Shown here one piece after another: positions 35,753 to 45,648 of a stretch of 64,000 bases of DNA. The translations under genes and the position numbers were made by a program. Positions within the stretch are counted from its first letter, which is position 1. Each line of letters begins with the position of its first letter. The DNA is from Variovorax paradoxus. Lineage in GTDB: Bacteria > Pseudomonadota > Gammaproteobacteria > Burkholderiales > Burkholderiaceae_C. Location of the stretch: contig NZ_JAGGNV010000001.1 of assembly GCF_018614955.1 (NCBI RefSeq), positions 1 to 64,000 of the forward strand, in the 5' to 3' direction. The notes under the pieces are model-generated. The model had not been told where the DNA came from. It searched no databases and saw only the letters and a list, made by a program, of their open reading frames with translations.

Positions 35753-37042
35753 CTATAGATCACGGATGAGTTGATCCAATCTTCCCGCGATTTGTTCTAC
35801 CGTCTGGCGGGCTTTCGGAGCGATTGTGGAAACTGAATTAATCATTCTGGACCTCAAGAGGCCTTCGACAAGATTTCTGATGTGCAAAATCTCACTCATC
35901 GCAGAAGGAGTGGCCGTTTTGTGCACCAAATTGTGCAGCTCTTCTGTCAGTCGATAGTTCTGGCGTTCTAGCTCCAGATTCTTCGCCTTCTGCTCGACCA
36001 GGGAGCGACCCATTTCGCGTCGATCATCTATGGATTCCAGTCGCTCGTTGAGCAGGCGAGCGTAATTTTCAACAAGTTTGTATAGGGAGCTTTGCGACTC
36101 TAGAAGACTGGCAATTCCAGATTTCACTGTATTCATGTCCCCGAGTTCTGATGAAATAGGGTTCGAGCGTTCGAGGGCTGGCCTCGGTTTGTCTTGAGAA
36201 TACGCGCCTGAGTCTTCTGCCTCAGCGCTGGTCAAGGCGACATGGCGTGATGCATCGTGGGCGGCCTCAACGTTTCTCCATTGAGCCCAGGAGTTTCCTT
36301 CTAATAGCCCGCAATTTTCGACTTCAGCCGCGAGCTCTCTCGTGATGACGCAGACGCCGCGCGCCGCACCAGTTTCAGAGGACGCCGGGAGTTTCGGAAA
36401 AAAAAATCGAATCGACTCGTCTTTGAATTGTTCGAGCAGCTCGAGTGATATGACTTTCCCAGGGCCATAGTCATCAAACTTGTAGTCGTCTTCCGGGACT
36501 TTGAAGTCGTCGATTGCGATTACGCAATCGCGGGCACTCTCAAGAATGATCTGAATTTCCTCTGCGAGCGGGAGGTCGTCGTGCCAGTGCGCATCCAGGT
36601 ACACAAAGTAACGGCCTCGTTCGGGTGATGCGGCCAGACTTCGCCGCAGAAATTGACGTGAGTCTTCGAGACTGAGGTGGATGTTGCCGCGCGCGCGTAG
36701 GTTGCTTTGAGCTTGATAATGGTAACGTTTGTCAATTTCGCAGCTGTAGATCGGACCAGAAAAATGATCTGCAAACCAAGCGGTTGTTAGGCCTCGGTAA
36801 GTCCCTGTTTCAAATACCGCATCAAACCCGACGGTGCTGATGAGCTCGCGAAAAATCGCGCGGCGGCCCTCTTGCCCATTCAGGGGACCTCCCCAGCAGT
36901 TCTGAAGTTCTGGCGAAATTAGCTCTAAACTTGCAGCGATCCGCATCAACTCATCTGCCCTTTCGATAGAGTTTTCACTCATCGCATCTAGCGACAATTT
37001 GACGACGCGCGACGCCACCTCTTCGATTTCGTAAGGATTCAT
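35753..37042 (-). CDS. Methyltransferase-like protein with C-terminal coiled coil
   Basis: A 429-aa protein. Residues about 55-235 form a class I methyltransferase-like domain (VGFDAVFETGTYRGLTTAWFA, IYSCEIDKRYHY, YFVYLDAHWHDDLPLAEE). A charged linker follows, then a coiled coil (about 300-380, rich in Leu, Glu and Arg heptads, e.g. LLNERLESIDDRREMGRSLVEQKAKNLELE) and a short tail. The layout recalls chain-terminating enzymes such as WbdD, but no kinase domain is seen. It starts 5 bases after the large glycosyltransferase, so the two are probably co-transcribed. Confidence 0.72.
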   Translation of the reverse strand: MNPYEIEEVASRVVKLSLDAMSENSIERADELMRIAASLELISPELQNCWGGPLNGQEGRRAIFRELISTVGFDAVFETGTYRGLTTAWFADHFSGPIYSCEIDKRYHYQAQSNLRARGNIHLSLEDSRQFLRRSLAASPERGRYFVYLDAHWHDDLPLAEEIQIILESARDCVIAIDDFKVPEDDYKFDDYGPGKVISLELLEQFKDESIRFFFPKLPASSETGAARGVCVITRELAAEVENCGLLEGNSWAQWRNVEAAHDASRHVALTSAEAEDSGAYSQDKPRPALERSNPISSELGDMNTVKSGIASLLESQSSLYKLVENYARLLNERLESIDDRREMGRSLVEQKAKNLELERQNYRLTEELHNLVHKTATPSAMSEILHIRNLVEGLLRSRMINSVSTIAPKARQTVEQIAGRLDQLIRDL

Positions 37043-37047
37043 GGGAT

Positions 37048-39411
37048 TCAGAAAATTTCAATTGATTTGATGCTGGGATCATCGACCTGGTAATGAATGG
37101 TCGATATGAAGACGCCTAGGCTGCGAGTATCGTTGCTCTCACCCATGTCTTTGGGGATGACGGTATATCTGCAGCGAGCTCGGATAAAAAGGGAGTTGGT
37201 TGCTGGGAATATAGATATCTTGCCGCTGGCTGCTCTTAATTCTTGGTCGGCGACATTGTCGGAAAAAATGTTTTGACCATTGATTAAGATATCGACGTAC
37301 TGTTGACCTCGATCTCGCGAATAGACTGCAGAGAACTCAATCTGAACAATCAATTCGGTGACAGGTTGCTCGAGCTTCAGTTGAATGCTGGCATCGGTTG
37401 TGGAGCTCCAGATGCCCGAGGTCTCCGCGCCGTGGAAGTTGCGCTGACGACATCCAGCGACAACTTCCTTCGACGCGTTAACGGTTTTTCCGGCGGCAAT
37501 AAGGGCGGGACGTACAGGAATCGTGGATTCTCCGTTGGCCGGCGCAACTCCAAGAAGATGGCGCATGTCCCCGAAACTCATGCCATTAGACAAAGTCTCT
37601 TGATCGAGCCGCGCCACTAGATTGATTCCCTCCGTCGTCCATGTCTCACTATCAACACCAAGCATGGAGTTTTCACGACTTGTGGAGCGCCAATGCCAGT
37701 AGGCGGTCGGGCTTGGGCTGAGCTTGAAAGATCCCTTCTTGAGGAGCATGAAATACAAGTACATGTCCTCGACCACAACCATTCCCGGATCTTCCAAGGC
37801 TCTTTGATCGAGGCAGGTACTCCTAGCAATCCAAGCGTTGGATTGAATGTAGTTGTCGAACCTGATTAGGCGAGACAAACTGAATCTGTCGAGAAACTTC
37901 AGTTCCCTGCGCTCTTGCACTTCGACTTCGAGCGGTCCCGTGAAGTTGACCGAGTTGACAAAGTCGCTGTGCTCTTCTTCGACGCGAATGACGCCGCTGT
38001 AGTAGAGGCAATGGGACGGATCGTTCTGAGCCGTCCTTAGCAACTCTGGGAAATGTGTCGGCATCACCGTGTCGTCATCGTCGAGCATTGCGAAGAACGG
38101 TGCTTCGACGGCGCGTAGTCCGGTCCACAGCGCAGTGCTGCGCAGACCGGTATCGGGACAGGTCATGTATTGAACGGTCAGGCCGCTCGTGCTTTCCTCC
38201 GCCGCGCATGCGCGTACGTCTTCGCGACCTTTGTAGTCGACAAGCAGCACGCGATAGTGTCCGTGCGTTTGCCTGGCGACTGATCTCAGTGCTCGCCGAA
38301 GCGTTGAGAGGTGTCGTCCACCTGTTCTGACGATGATGTCGACGAGCGGTCGACCTATTATGCCTCGGGCATCCGGGCTGCTGGCTGAGCAAGCGAAGTA
38401 CTCAACCGCGTTTTTCTGGGCTTGGGCGATCTGTGCCTTGGATTTGGCAACGAAGTCGCAGCAGTTCTGAACAAGAGCCTCGAGAGAATATGTATCGCGC
38501 AGGATTGCATGGCTGCGTGCAGCCATGGCGGCCGCAAGCGCTGGGTTCTGGTTTGCCCAATCAACGATTTCGATGACACGAGCCGCGTTAGCCTCCGCGG
38601 AGTCGTGCATGTCGATATAAAAGGCAGTGTCGCCCAGGATCCGGCGCGCGAACGGAATCTCGTCGGCAATGATGAGGCAGCCGGCTGCCGCTGCCTCGAA
38701 GAGACGCATGGACGGCGTGTCTGCCCGTCGATGCTCTTCCTTATGAATGCACAGCGCGATTCCGTGCCGGGCCAGCGTACCTAGCACGGCCGCTCCATCG
38801 AATGAAACCGTTCCTCGATAGGACCTTGGATAGTCCGTCCAGCTTTCTGTCGGACCGTAAATGTTGATCCTCTCCGCCTCATCCAGCAATGCGAGCAGCC
38901 CGTTGTGGCGCAGACCATCCCAATGCACCCCGATGTACGCAAGGCCATACGCGTTGGACGCCGGTCGAGCCTCGAAGGTCGTGCTGAGCGAAGTAGGAAG
39001 GAAAAGAACGTCAGAACGAGGCTTGCTGACCCCAGTGGAGAACTCGAGCGCATCGATAAACTGCGCAACGTGGGACGACCCGATCAAGTAACCGTCATAG
39101 CTCAATATCGACTTGATGCGCCTTTGATCTTCGGAATAGAACTTTGGCGGACTCCACATGGCCCCGATCGTGAAGTAGGGCGTGAGCTTCGGCGTGAATT
39201 CGTGGGTCGCGAGAACAAAATCGGGCTGGCATGCATTGATATCGTCGGAAGTCACGACCTCGTAGGCCACGTGCCCGATTCGTTGCGCTGCCAGTATGAA
39301 TCTCTTGATGTACTCGACTTCGGCAGTATTAGGACGACAGGGAAATCCGTTAACTACGGCGATCGTCATTCCTCGCGACGTTGTTTCGTCAGCGGACTGT
39401 TTCGGGTGCAT
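37048..39411 (-). CDS. Two-domain glycosyltransferase with lectin-like tail
   Basis: A 787-aa protein. Residues about 15-325 are a GT1/CgeB-type domain (DGYLIGSSHVAQFID, SMRLFEAAAAGCLIIADE). Residues about 355-610 are a family-2 domain (VDIIVRTGGRHLSTLRRALRS, MLDDDDTVMPTHF with the metal-binding acids). The last 140 residues are predicted beta strands without catalytic motifs (VNASKEVV...FISTIHYQV), like carbohydrate-binding tails of other large transferases. ATG 39411 is used; 39369 is also possible. No good ribosome-binding site is seen at either. Confidence 0.78.
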   Translation of the reverse strand: MHPKQSADETTSRGMTIAVVNGFPCRPNTAEVEYIKRFILAAQRIGHVAYEVVTSDDINACQPDFVLATHEFTPKLTPYFTIGAMWSPPKFYSEDQRRIKSILSYDGYLIGSSHVAQFIDALEFSTGVSKPRSDVLFLPTSLSTTFEARPASNAYGLAYIGVHWDGLRHNGLLALLDEAERINIYGPTESWTDYPRSYRGTVSFDGAAVLGTLARHGIALCIHKEEHRRADTPSMRLFEAAAAGCLIIADEIPFARRILGDTAFYIDMHDSAEANAARVIEIVDWANQNPALAAAMAARSHAILRDTYSLEALVQNCCDFVAKSKAQIAQAQKNAVEYFACSASSPDARGIIGRPLVDIIVRTGGRHLSTLRRALRSVARQTHGHYRVLLVDYKGREDVRACAAEESTSGLTVQYMTCPDTGLRSTALWTGLRAVEAPFFAMLDDDDTVMPTHFPELLRTAQNDPSHCLYYSGVIRVEEEHSDFVNSVNFTGPLEVEVQERRELKFLDRFSLSRLIRFDNYIQSNAWIARSTCLDQRALEDPGMVVVEDMYLYFMLLKKGSFKLSPSPTAYWHWRSTSRENSMLGVDSETWTTEGINLVARLDQETLSNGMSFGDMRHLLGVAPANGESTIPVRPALIAAGKTVNASKEVVAGCRQRNFHGAETSGIWSSTTDASIQLKLEQPVTELIVQIEFSAVYSRDRGQQYVDILINGQNIFSDNVADQELRAASGKISIFPATNSLFIRARCRYTVIPKDMGESNDTRSLGVFISTIHYQVDDPSIKSIEIF

Positions 39412-39653
39412 TGGGGGGTCGACTCGTCTTTCGATCAAACGGGCGCTTCGCTTTTACTCGTTGGCGCCACCGTGTCCTGTCGCCGACTTCGACGATTCTC
39501 GAGCCGGATTCCTTCACCTCCCAATGAAGCGCAGAAGTTTGCGTTCTTTCGAGAAGCCATCGAAATTGTAAATTGGGGCAGGCAGCGACTGGGTGCCGCC
39601 TTGCCGGGTTCGCGCATCTCTGATTGTCGATACGCCGCTCTCTCGTCAGGGTG

Positions 39654-41081
<1,428 letters not shown>

Positions 41082-43499
41082 ATGACGAGTGAAATGACAC
41101 CACGCCTTGCGCTGGACATGTATGTGCTTGCGCAAGGCGTGAAGACCGGCGTCTATCGCGTTTGCAGCGAGCTTTATGGGCGGCTGGCGGTGTCGTCTCG
41201 CTTCAGCCCCCGCCTCTTCGTCAGGGACGGCGACGAACTCAAGGCCGGCGAATACATTGCGGCGAACGGCTTGCCGGGCAAGCTTCACGACAGCCGCCGT
41301 GCCCCATCGGCCGATGCCGACATCCTTCTTTCCCCGTTCGGCGTGGCGCCGCGAAAGTGGCTGGACGACGAGAACGTGCTTCAGGCGCACATCATCTACG
41401 ACCTAATCGCGATCAATCGGCCCGACTACTTTTCGCTGGAAGCCGCCACGGAAGTCCGCAACATCATCGCGAGTCTCGACGAGCGCACGGTGATCTTCGC
41501 GATCTCCGAGTTCACCAAGAAGGAGCTGCTCGCGTACCGTCCCGATCTGAGTCCGGGGCAGATCAGCGTGATTCCGTTGGCGGCGGGCGGATGGTTCAAG
41601 CCATGTGACGATGCGCAGCGTCGGGCTGCGATGCGTGCGAAGTACCGCATTCCGGCCGGTGCCCCCTACGTTCTGAGCTTGGCAACCTTGGAAATTCGCA
41701 AGAACCTTGATCAGGTGGTGCATGCCTTCTTGCGTCACATGCGCCAAAGCCCCTCGAGCGACACGCGCCTCGTGCTGGCGGGCATGTCGGGGTGGAAGCT
41801 CGAGAAGTTCGACGTGGCCCTGGCCGCTGCTGGAGAGTTTCGCGATCGGATCATCCTGACGGGGTTTGTCGAGGACGCCGATCTGTCGGCGCTCTACAGC
41901 GACGCGCTGTGTTTCGTATACCTCTCGCGCTATGAGGGCTTTGGCTTGCCGCCACTGGAGGCGATGGCGTGCGGTACGCCCGTGATCTGTGCCGACAATT
42001 CCTCGTTGCCCGAGGTGGTTGGGGACGCAGGGATCATGCTCGACGCGGATGACGTGGATGGCGTCGCGCGGGCCATCGAAAGGATCAGGTCTTCGACCGA
42101 CGAGCGGGAAGCACTGTCGCGCAAAGGGTTGCAGCGGTCGCGGTTGTTCGACTGGGATCGTTGCGCGGCCATGGTGACAGATGCGTTGCTGGAGGCATAT
42201 CGGCGACATGTGGCGCGGCCTGCATATTTGAGGCGATCGCAGGCCGCCCTGCTTAGCAGTGACAGCGAGACTTCTGTGCGAACCGACCGCGAGCACCCCC
42301 GGGCGAGCTATCTTGGCTACGAAAACGGTGGATGGGGTCTGGTTTTCAATGGACGCGAGCCTGGAGCGTCATGTGGCGTGGCGGCTTGGCCCCTCTGGGC
42401 GGACGTGTTGCAGGCCCGCGCGGCCGGTACGCGGCCCGAGGGCGGCCTGCGCACGCGCGGCATCATGAAGTCCGGCACTGTAGACGAGCCGTTGGTGAGC
42501 TACGTCACCGTCGTGTACAACAACACCGCAACGCTGGCGCGGACCATCGAGAGTGTGCAGAAGCAAACCTACAAGAACGTGGAGCACATCGTGCTCGACG
42601 GGGCGTCGACCGACGGCACGGTCGACTTGATCTTGCAGTACGCCGACAGGCTCGACTATTTCGTCTCCGAATCGGATCGTGGTCTCTATGACGCGATCAA
42701 CAAAGCCGTCCCGCTCGCCCGCGGGCAGCTGATCTGCATTCTGAACTCGGACGATTGGCTTGAGCCGCATGCAGCGGAAATCGCGGTGCGCCGCATGCGC
42801 CCGCTGGTGCAACAGCCGGCACTGCTCGCCACGGGGGCAACGGTGTATGGGATTGACGGGCAGATCGCGCTCGAGTGGCACCCGGCGTTTGTCCACCCCG
42901 GCAGCTATTTCACTTGCGCGAACGATTGCCACAACGGCGTCTATGCGACGCGAGCGGCCTATGAATATTCGGGGCCCTATGACACTTCCTACAAGATTGC
43001 CGCGGACTTCAAGTGGCTCATGACCTGTCTGGATGCCGGGGCGCGCTTCGTCTACACGCGGGAAGTAACGGTCAACTATTCGATGGGCGGAACGTCGGGG
43101 GACGCGCGGGGGCACAGCCTGGAGTGCTTGCGTGTCGTGAGCGAGCGCTTCCCGTTTCTGTCGCAGGCCGAGGTTCGCGGCCTGTACGACTGCTATTTCG
43201 CGCTAACCCATCAGCTGTCCGACGAGCGAACCGATCGAGTCGACACGCTCACGCTCTTTCTTCGCCGGGTTTTTGCGGCTCACGTGGACAAGCCGGAGTT
43301 CTTGGCCGCACTCGGCTGGGCCGCGATGACCAAGCTGGAGCATCCGCTCGATCTGCCGCCGTCGCAGGCTGCGCCACATGCAGCACCGGCGATACCATCG
43401 GTCAGGCGATCCGCTAAGGACTTGGTCAAGGGGCTGTTGCACCGATATCCACTTCTCTACGCGGCAGCGATTCGGGGCTATTCCCGGATGAGAAGGTGA
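41082..43499 (+). CDS. Fused GT4-GT2 glycosyltransferase
   Basis: An 805-aa protein joining two transferases. Residues about 1-375 are GT4 (YVLSLATLEIRKNLDQVV, YEGFGLPPLEAMACGTPVI with the E-x7-E pair). A 95-residue linker follows, then GT2 at about 470-700 (VSYVTVVYNNTATLARTIESV, LNSDDWLEPH with the acidic metal site). A basic C-terminal tail (RRSAKDLVKGLLHRY) may bind the membrane. This fusion could add two linkages in sequence. Starts at 41082 and 41094 are both possible. Confidence 0.85.
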   Translation: MTSEMTPRLALDMYVLAQGVKTGVYRVCSELYGRLAVSSRFSPRLFVRDGDELKAGEYIAANGLPGKLHDSRRAPSADADILLSPFGVAPRKWLDDENVLQAHIIYDLIAINRPDYFSLEAATEVRNIIASLDERTVIFAISEFTKKELLAYRPDLSPGQISVIPLAAGGWFKPCDDAQRRAAMRAKYRIPAGAPYVLSLATLEIRKNLDQVVHAFLRHMRQSPSSDTRLVLAGMSGWKLEKFDVALAAAGEFRDRIILTGFVEDADLSALYSDALCFVYLSRYEGFGLPPLEAMACGTPVICADNSSLPEVVGDAGIMLDADDVDGVARAIERIRSSTDEREALSRKGLQRSRLFDWDRCAAMVTDALLEAYRRHVARPAYLRRSQAALLSSDSETSVRTDREHPRASYLGYENGGWGLVFNGREPGASCGVAAWPLWADVLQARAAGTRPEGGLRTRGIMKSGTVDEPLVSYVTVVYNNTATLARTIESVQKQTYKNVEHIVLDGASTDGTVDLILQYADRLDYFVSESDRGLYDAINKAVPLARGQLICILNSDDWLEPHAAEIAVRRMRPLVQQPALLATGATVYGIDGQIALEWHPAFVHPGSYFTCANDCHNGVYATRAAYEYSGPYDTSYKIAADFKWLMTCLDAGARFVYTREVTVNYSMGGTSGDARGHSLECLRVVSERFPFLSQAEVRGLYDCYFALTHQLSDERTDRVDTLTLFLRRVFAAHVDKPEFLAALGWAAMTKLEHPLDLPPSQAAPHAAPAIPSVRRSAKDLVKGLLHRYPLLYAAAIRGYSRMRR

Positions 43500-43504
43500 T
43501 CAGC

Positions 43505-44629
43505 ATGGCGCGCATCGCGTATGTCGATCACTCATACCATCGATCCACCCGTTCGACGGGCTTCCTGGTCGAGGTCCTGAGGCGGCACGGCCACGTCGTC
43601 GATCTTTTCTGGCATGACGCGTGGCAAGGCGGGCCCCCGGTCGCTTGGTCCGAGGTCAAGGCGTATGACATCGTGATCATGTTTCAGTCTTATTGCCAAC
43701 TGCGAAACCGGCATTTCAGGGACGCGCACCCCAACGTCGTCTACATCCCGATGCTGGATCAGTTCGGGCTATGGCAGGGGCCCATGCTCAATCTGGTGGA
43801 ATTCTGGGAGCCATTTCAGGGCTCCAAGGTGCTGAACTTCTCAAACGCGCTGCATTGCATGACCGAAGGGTTCGGCATTGCAAGCCACTTCGTGCGCTAC
43901 TACCAGCCGTTGCGGCCTTTGCCCACAGCGCCGCAAGAGGGCTTGCATGGCTTCTTCTGGCTGCGCCGCGAACTCCAGATTTCCTGGCGCTCAATTAAGC
44001 AGCTTATCGGCGACGCGCGTTTCGACAGCCTACATTTGCATCTTGCAGTTGATCCGGGCACAGCGCCGCCCGAATTGCCGAGTGAAGAAGACATCGCGCG
44101 CTACCGCATCACCACATCGACCTGGTTCAAGAACAAGGCTGACCTGGATGCGGTGATGGATCGCGCGAACGTGTTCTTCGCTTCGCGGCCGGGTGAAGGC
44201 ATTGGCCAGTCCTTCTTGGAGGCCATGGGCCGCGGCCAGTGCGTGGTCGCGCCCAACCAGGGCACCATGAACGAGTACATCCTGCCGGGCGTCAATGGAC
44301 TGCTTTACGACCTGGACGATCTGCGACCGATTGATTTTTCCAACGTGCGTGCTTTGGGTGCGCGCGCACGACAGAGCGCTGAAGTCGGGCGCGAACAATG
44401 GGAGGCGACTGAGAAAGCCCTGCTGCGCTTCATCCTCACCCCGAGCCAAGCCTTCTATGCGGGCAAGTATCAGCATCCCACTTTGCGTCTGTCCGCAGAA
44501 GGCTCACGCGATATTCCGCTCCCGTCAACAGGATTGCGGGCGCTTGCACAACGCTACTCCTTGTTTAGGAAGACGCGTGCGATCTGGCATCCTTTGGTGC
44601 GCATAGCCCGACACGTCGTTGGTCGCTGA
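43505..44629 (+). CDS. Glycosyltransferase, GT4-like
   Basis: A 374-aa protein with an unusual N-terminal half (IAYVDHSYHRSTRSTGFLVEVLRRHG) and a GT4-type C-terminal half, where SRPGEGIGQSFLEAMGRGQCVVAPNQG contains the nucleotide-sugar site. AAGGTGA lies 6 bases before ATG 43505, so I prefer it to the GTG at 43496 that overlaps the preceding stop. The long hydrophobic-aromatic stretch around residues 75-160 (MLDQFGLWQGPMLNLVEFWEP) has no family I recognise. Confidence 0.75.
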   Translation: MARIAYVDHSYHRSTRSTGFLVEVLRRHGHVVDLFWHDAWQGGPPVAWSEVKAYDIVIMFQSYCQLRNRHFRDAHPNVVYIPMLDQFGLWQGPMLNLVEFWEPFQGSKVLNFSNALHCMTEGFGIASHFVRYYQPLRPLPTAPQEGLHGFFWLRRELQISWRSIKQLIGDARFDSLHLHLAVDPGTAPPELPSEEDIARYRITTSTWFKNKADLDAVMDRANVFFASRPGEGIGQSFLEAMGRGQCVVAPNQGTMNEYILPGVNGLLYDLDDLRPIDFSNVRALGARARQSAEVGREQWEATEKALLRFILTPSQAFYAGKYQHPTLRLSAEGSRDIPLPSTGLRALAQRYSLFRKTRAIWHPLVRIARHVVGR

Positions 44630-44691
44630 ATCCTGATTCCTTCTTCCCGCACTCCTGCAATCGGCACTACCGAAACTCAAAGAACTCAACC

Positions 44692-45648
44692 ATGAAAACC
44701 AAGAAAGTCTTCGTCGCCGGGCATGCCGGGCTGGTTGGCTCGGCCGCGGTCAAGGCGCTTTCGGGCCAAGCCGACGTCCAGGTGCTGACTCGCACGCGTG
44801 CCGACCTCGACCTGCTTGACCGCGACGCAACTCGCCAATTCTTCTTGCGCGAGCGCCCCGACCACGTGGTCATGTGCGCCGCGAAAGTCGGCGGCATTCT
44901 TGCAAATTCGAACTTTCCTGTCGATTTCCTGCATCTGAACCTTCGCATCCAGCTCAACGTCTTCGATGCGGCCCACGAGGCCGGCATCGATCGCATGCTC
45001 TTCCTCGGCTCCTCGTGCATCTATCCGCGGGACTGCCCTCAGCCCATCAAGGAGGAGTACCTGCTGACCGGCCCGCTGGAGGCCACCAACCGCCCTTACG
45101 CGCTGGCCAAGATCTCGGGCGTGGAATCGTGCTGGGCCTTCAATCGCCAGTACGGCACGCGCTATCTCGCCGCGATGCCGACCAACATGTACGGCCCCGG
45201 CGACAACTACCACCCCGAGCATTCGCATGTGCTGCCAGCGCTGATCCGCCGATTTCACGAGGCCAAGATCAAAGCCGATCCCGCCGTGGTCGTCTGGGGC
45301 TCCGGCACGCCGCGCAGGGAGTTCATGTACTCGTCCGACCTCGGGGAAGCCATCCTGTTTCTCCTCGACCTTCCCGATGAACGCTTCGCCGCGCTCACCC
45401 ACCCGGAGGTGACGCCCCTGATCAACATCGGCGTGGGCGAGGACGTGACCATCCGCGAGGTCGCCGAGCTCGTGAAGACAACCGTGGGCTACGAGGGCGA
45501 GCTCAAGCTCGACGCCAGCAAGCCCGACGGCACGCCGCGCAAGCTGCTGGATGTGAGTCGGCTCTCCGCGCTGGGGTGGAAAGCCCGCACCCCGCTCGGC
45601 CTCGGCCTAAAGAACGCCTACCAGGACTTTCTCCGGCGCCATGTCTGA
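44692..45648 (+). CDS. fcl: GDP-L-fucose synthase
   Basis: Epimerises and reduces GDP-4-keto-6-deoxymannose, made by Gmd, to GDP-L-fucose. The 318-aa SDR has VAGHAGLVGSAAVKAL (NADP site), FLGSSCIYPRDCPQPIKE and the catalytic YALAKISGVESC, as in Fcl/WcaG. It overlaps the next glycosyltransferase gene by 8 bases. Confidence 0.97.
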   Translation: MKTKKVFVAGHAGLVGSAAVKALSGQADVQVLTRTRADLDLLDRDATRQFFLRERPDHVVMCAAKVGGILANSNFPVDFLHLNLRIQLNVFDAAHEAGIDRMLFLGSSCIYPRDCPQPIKEEYLLTGPLEATNRPYALAKISGVESCWAFNRQYGTRYLAAMPTNMYGPGDNYHPEHSHVLPALIRRFHEAKIKADPAVVVWGSGTPRREFMYSSDLGEAILFLLDLPDERFAALTHPEVTPLINIGVGEDVTIREVAELVKTTVGYEGELKLDASKPDGTPRKLLDVSRLSALGWKARTPLGLGLKNAYQDFLRRHV

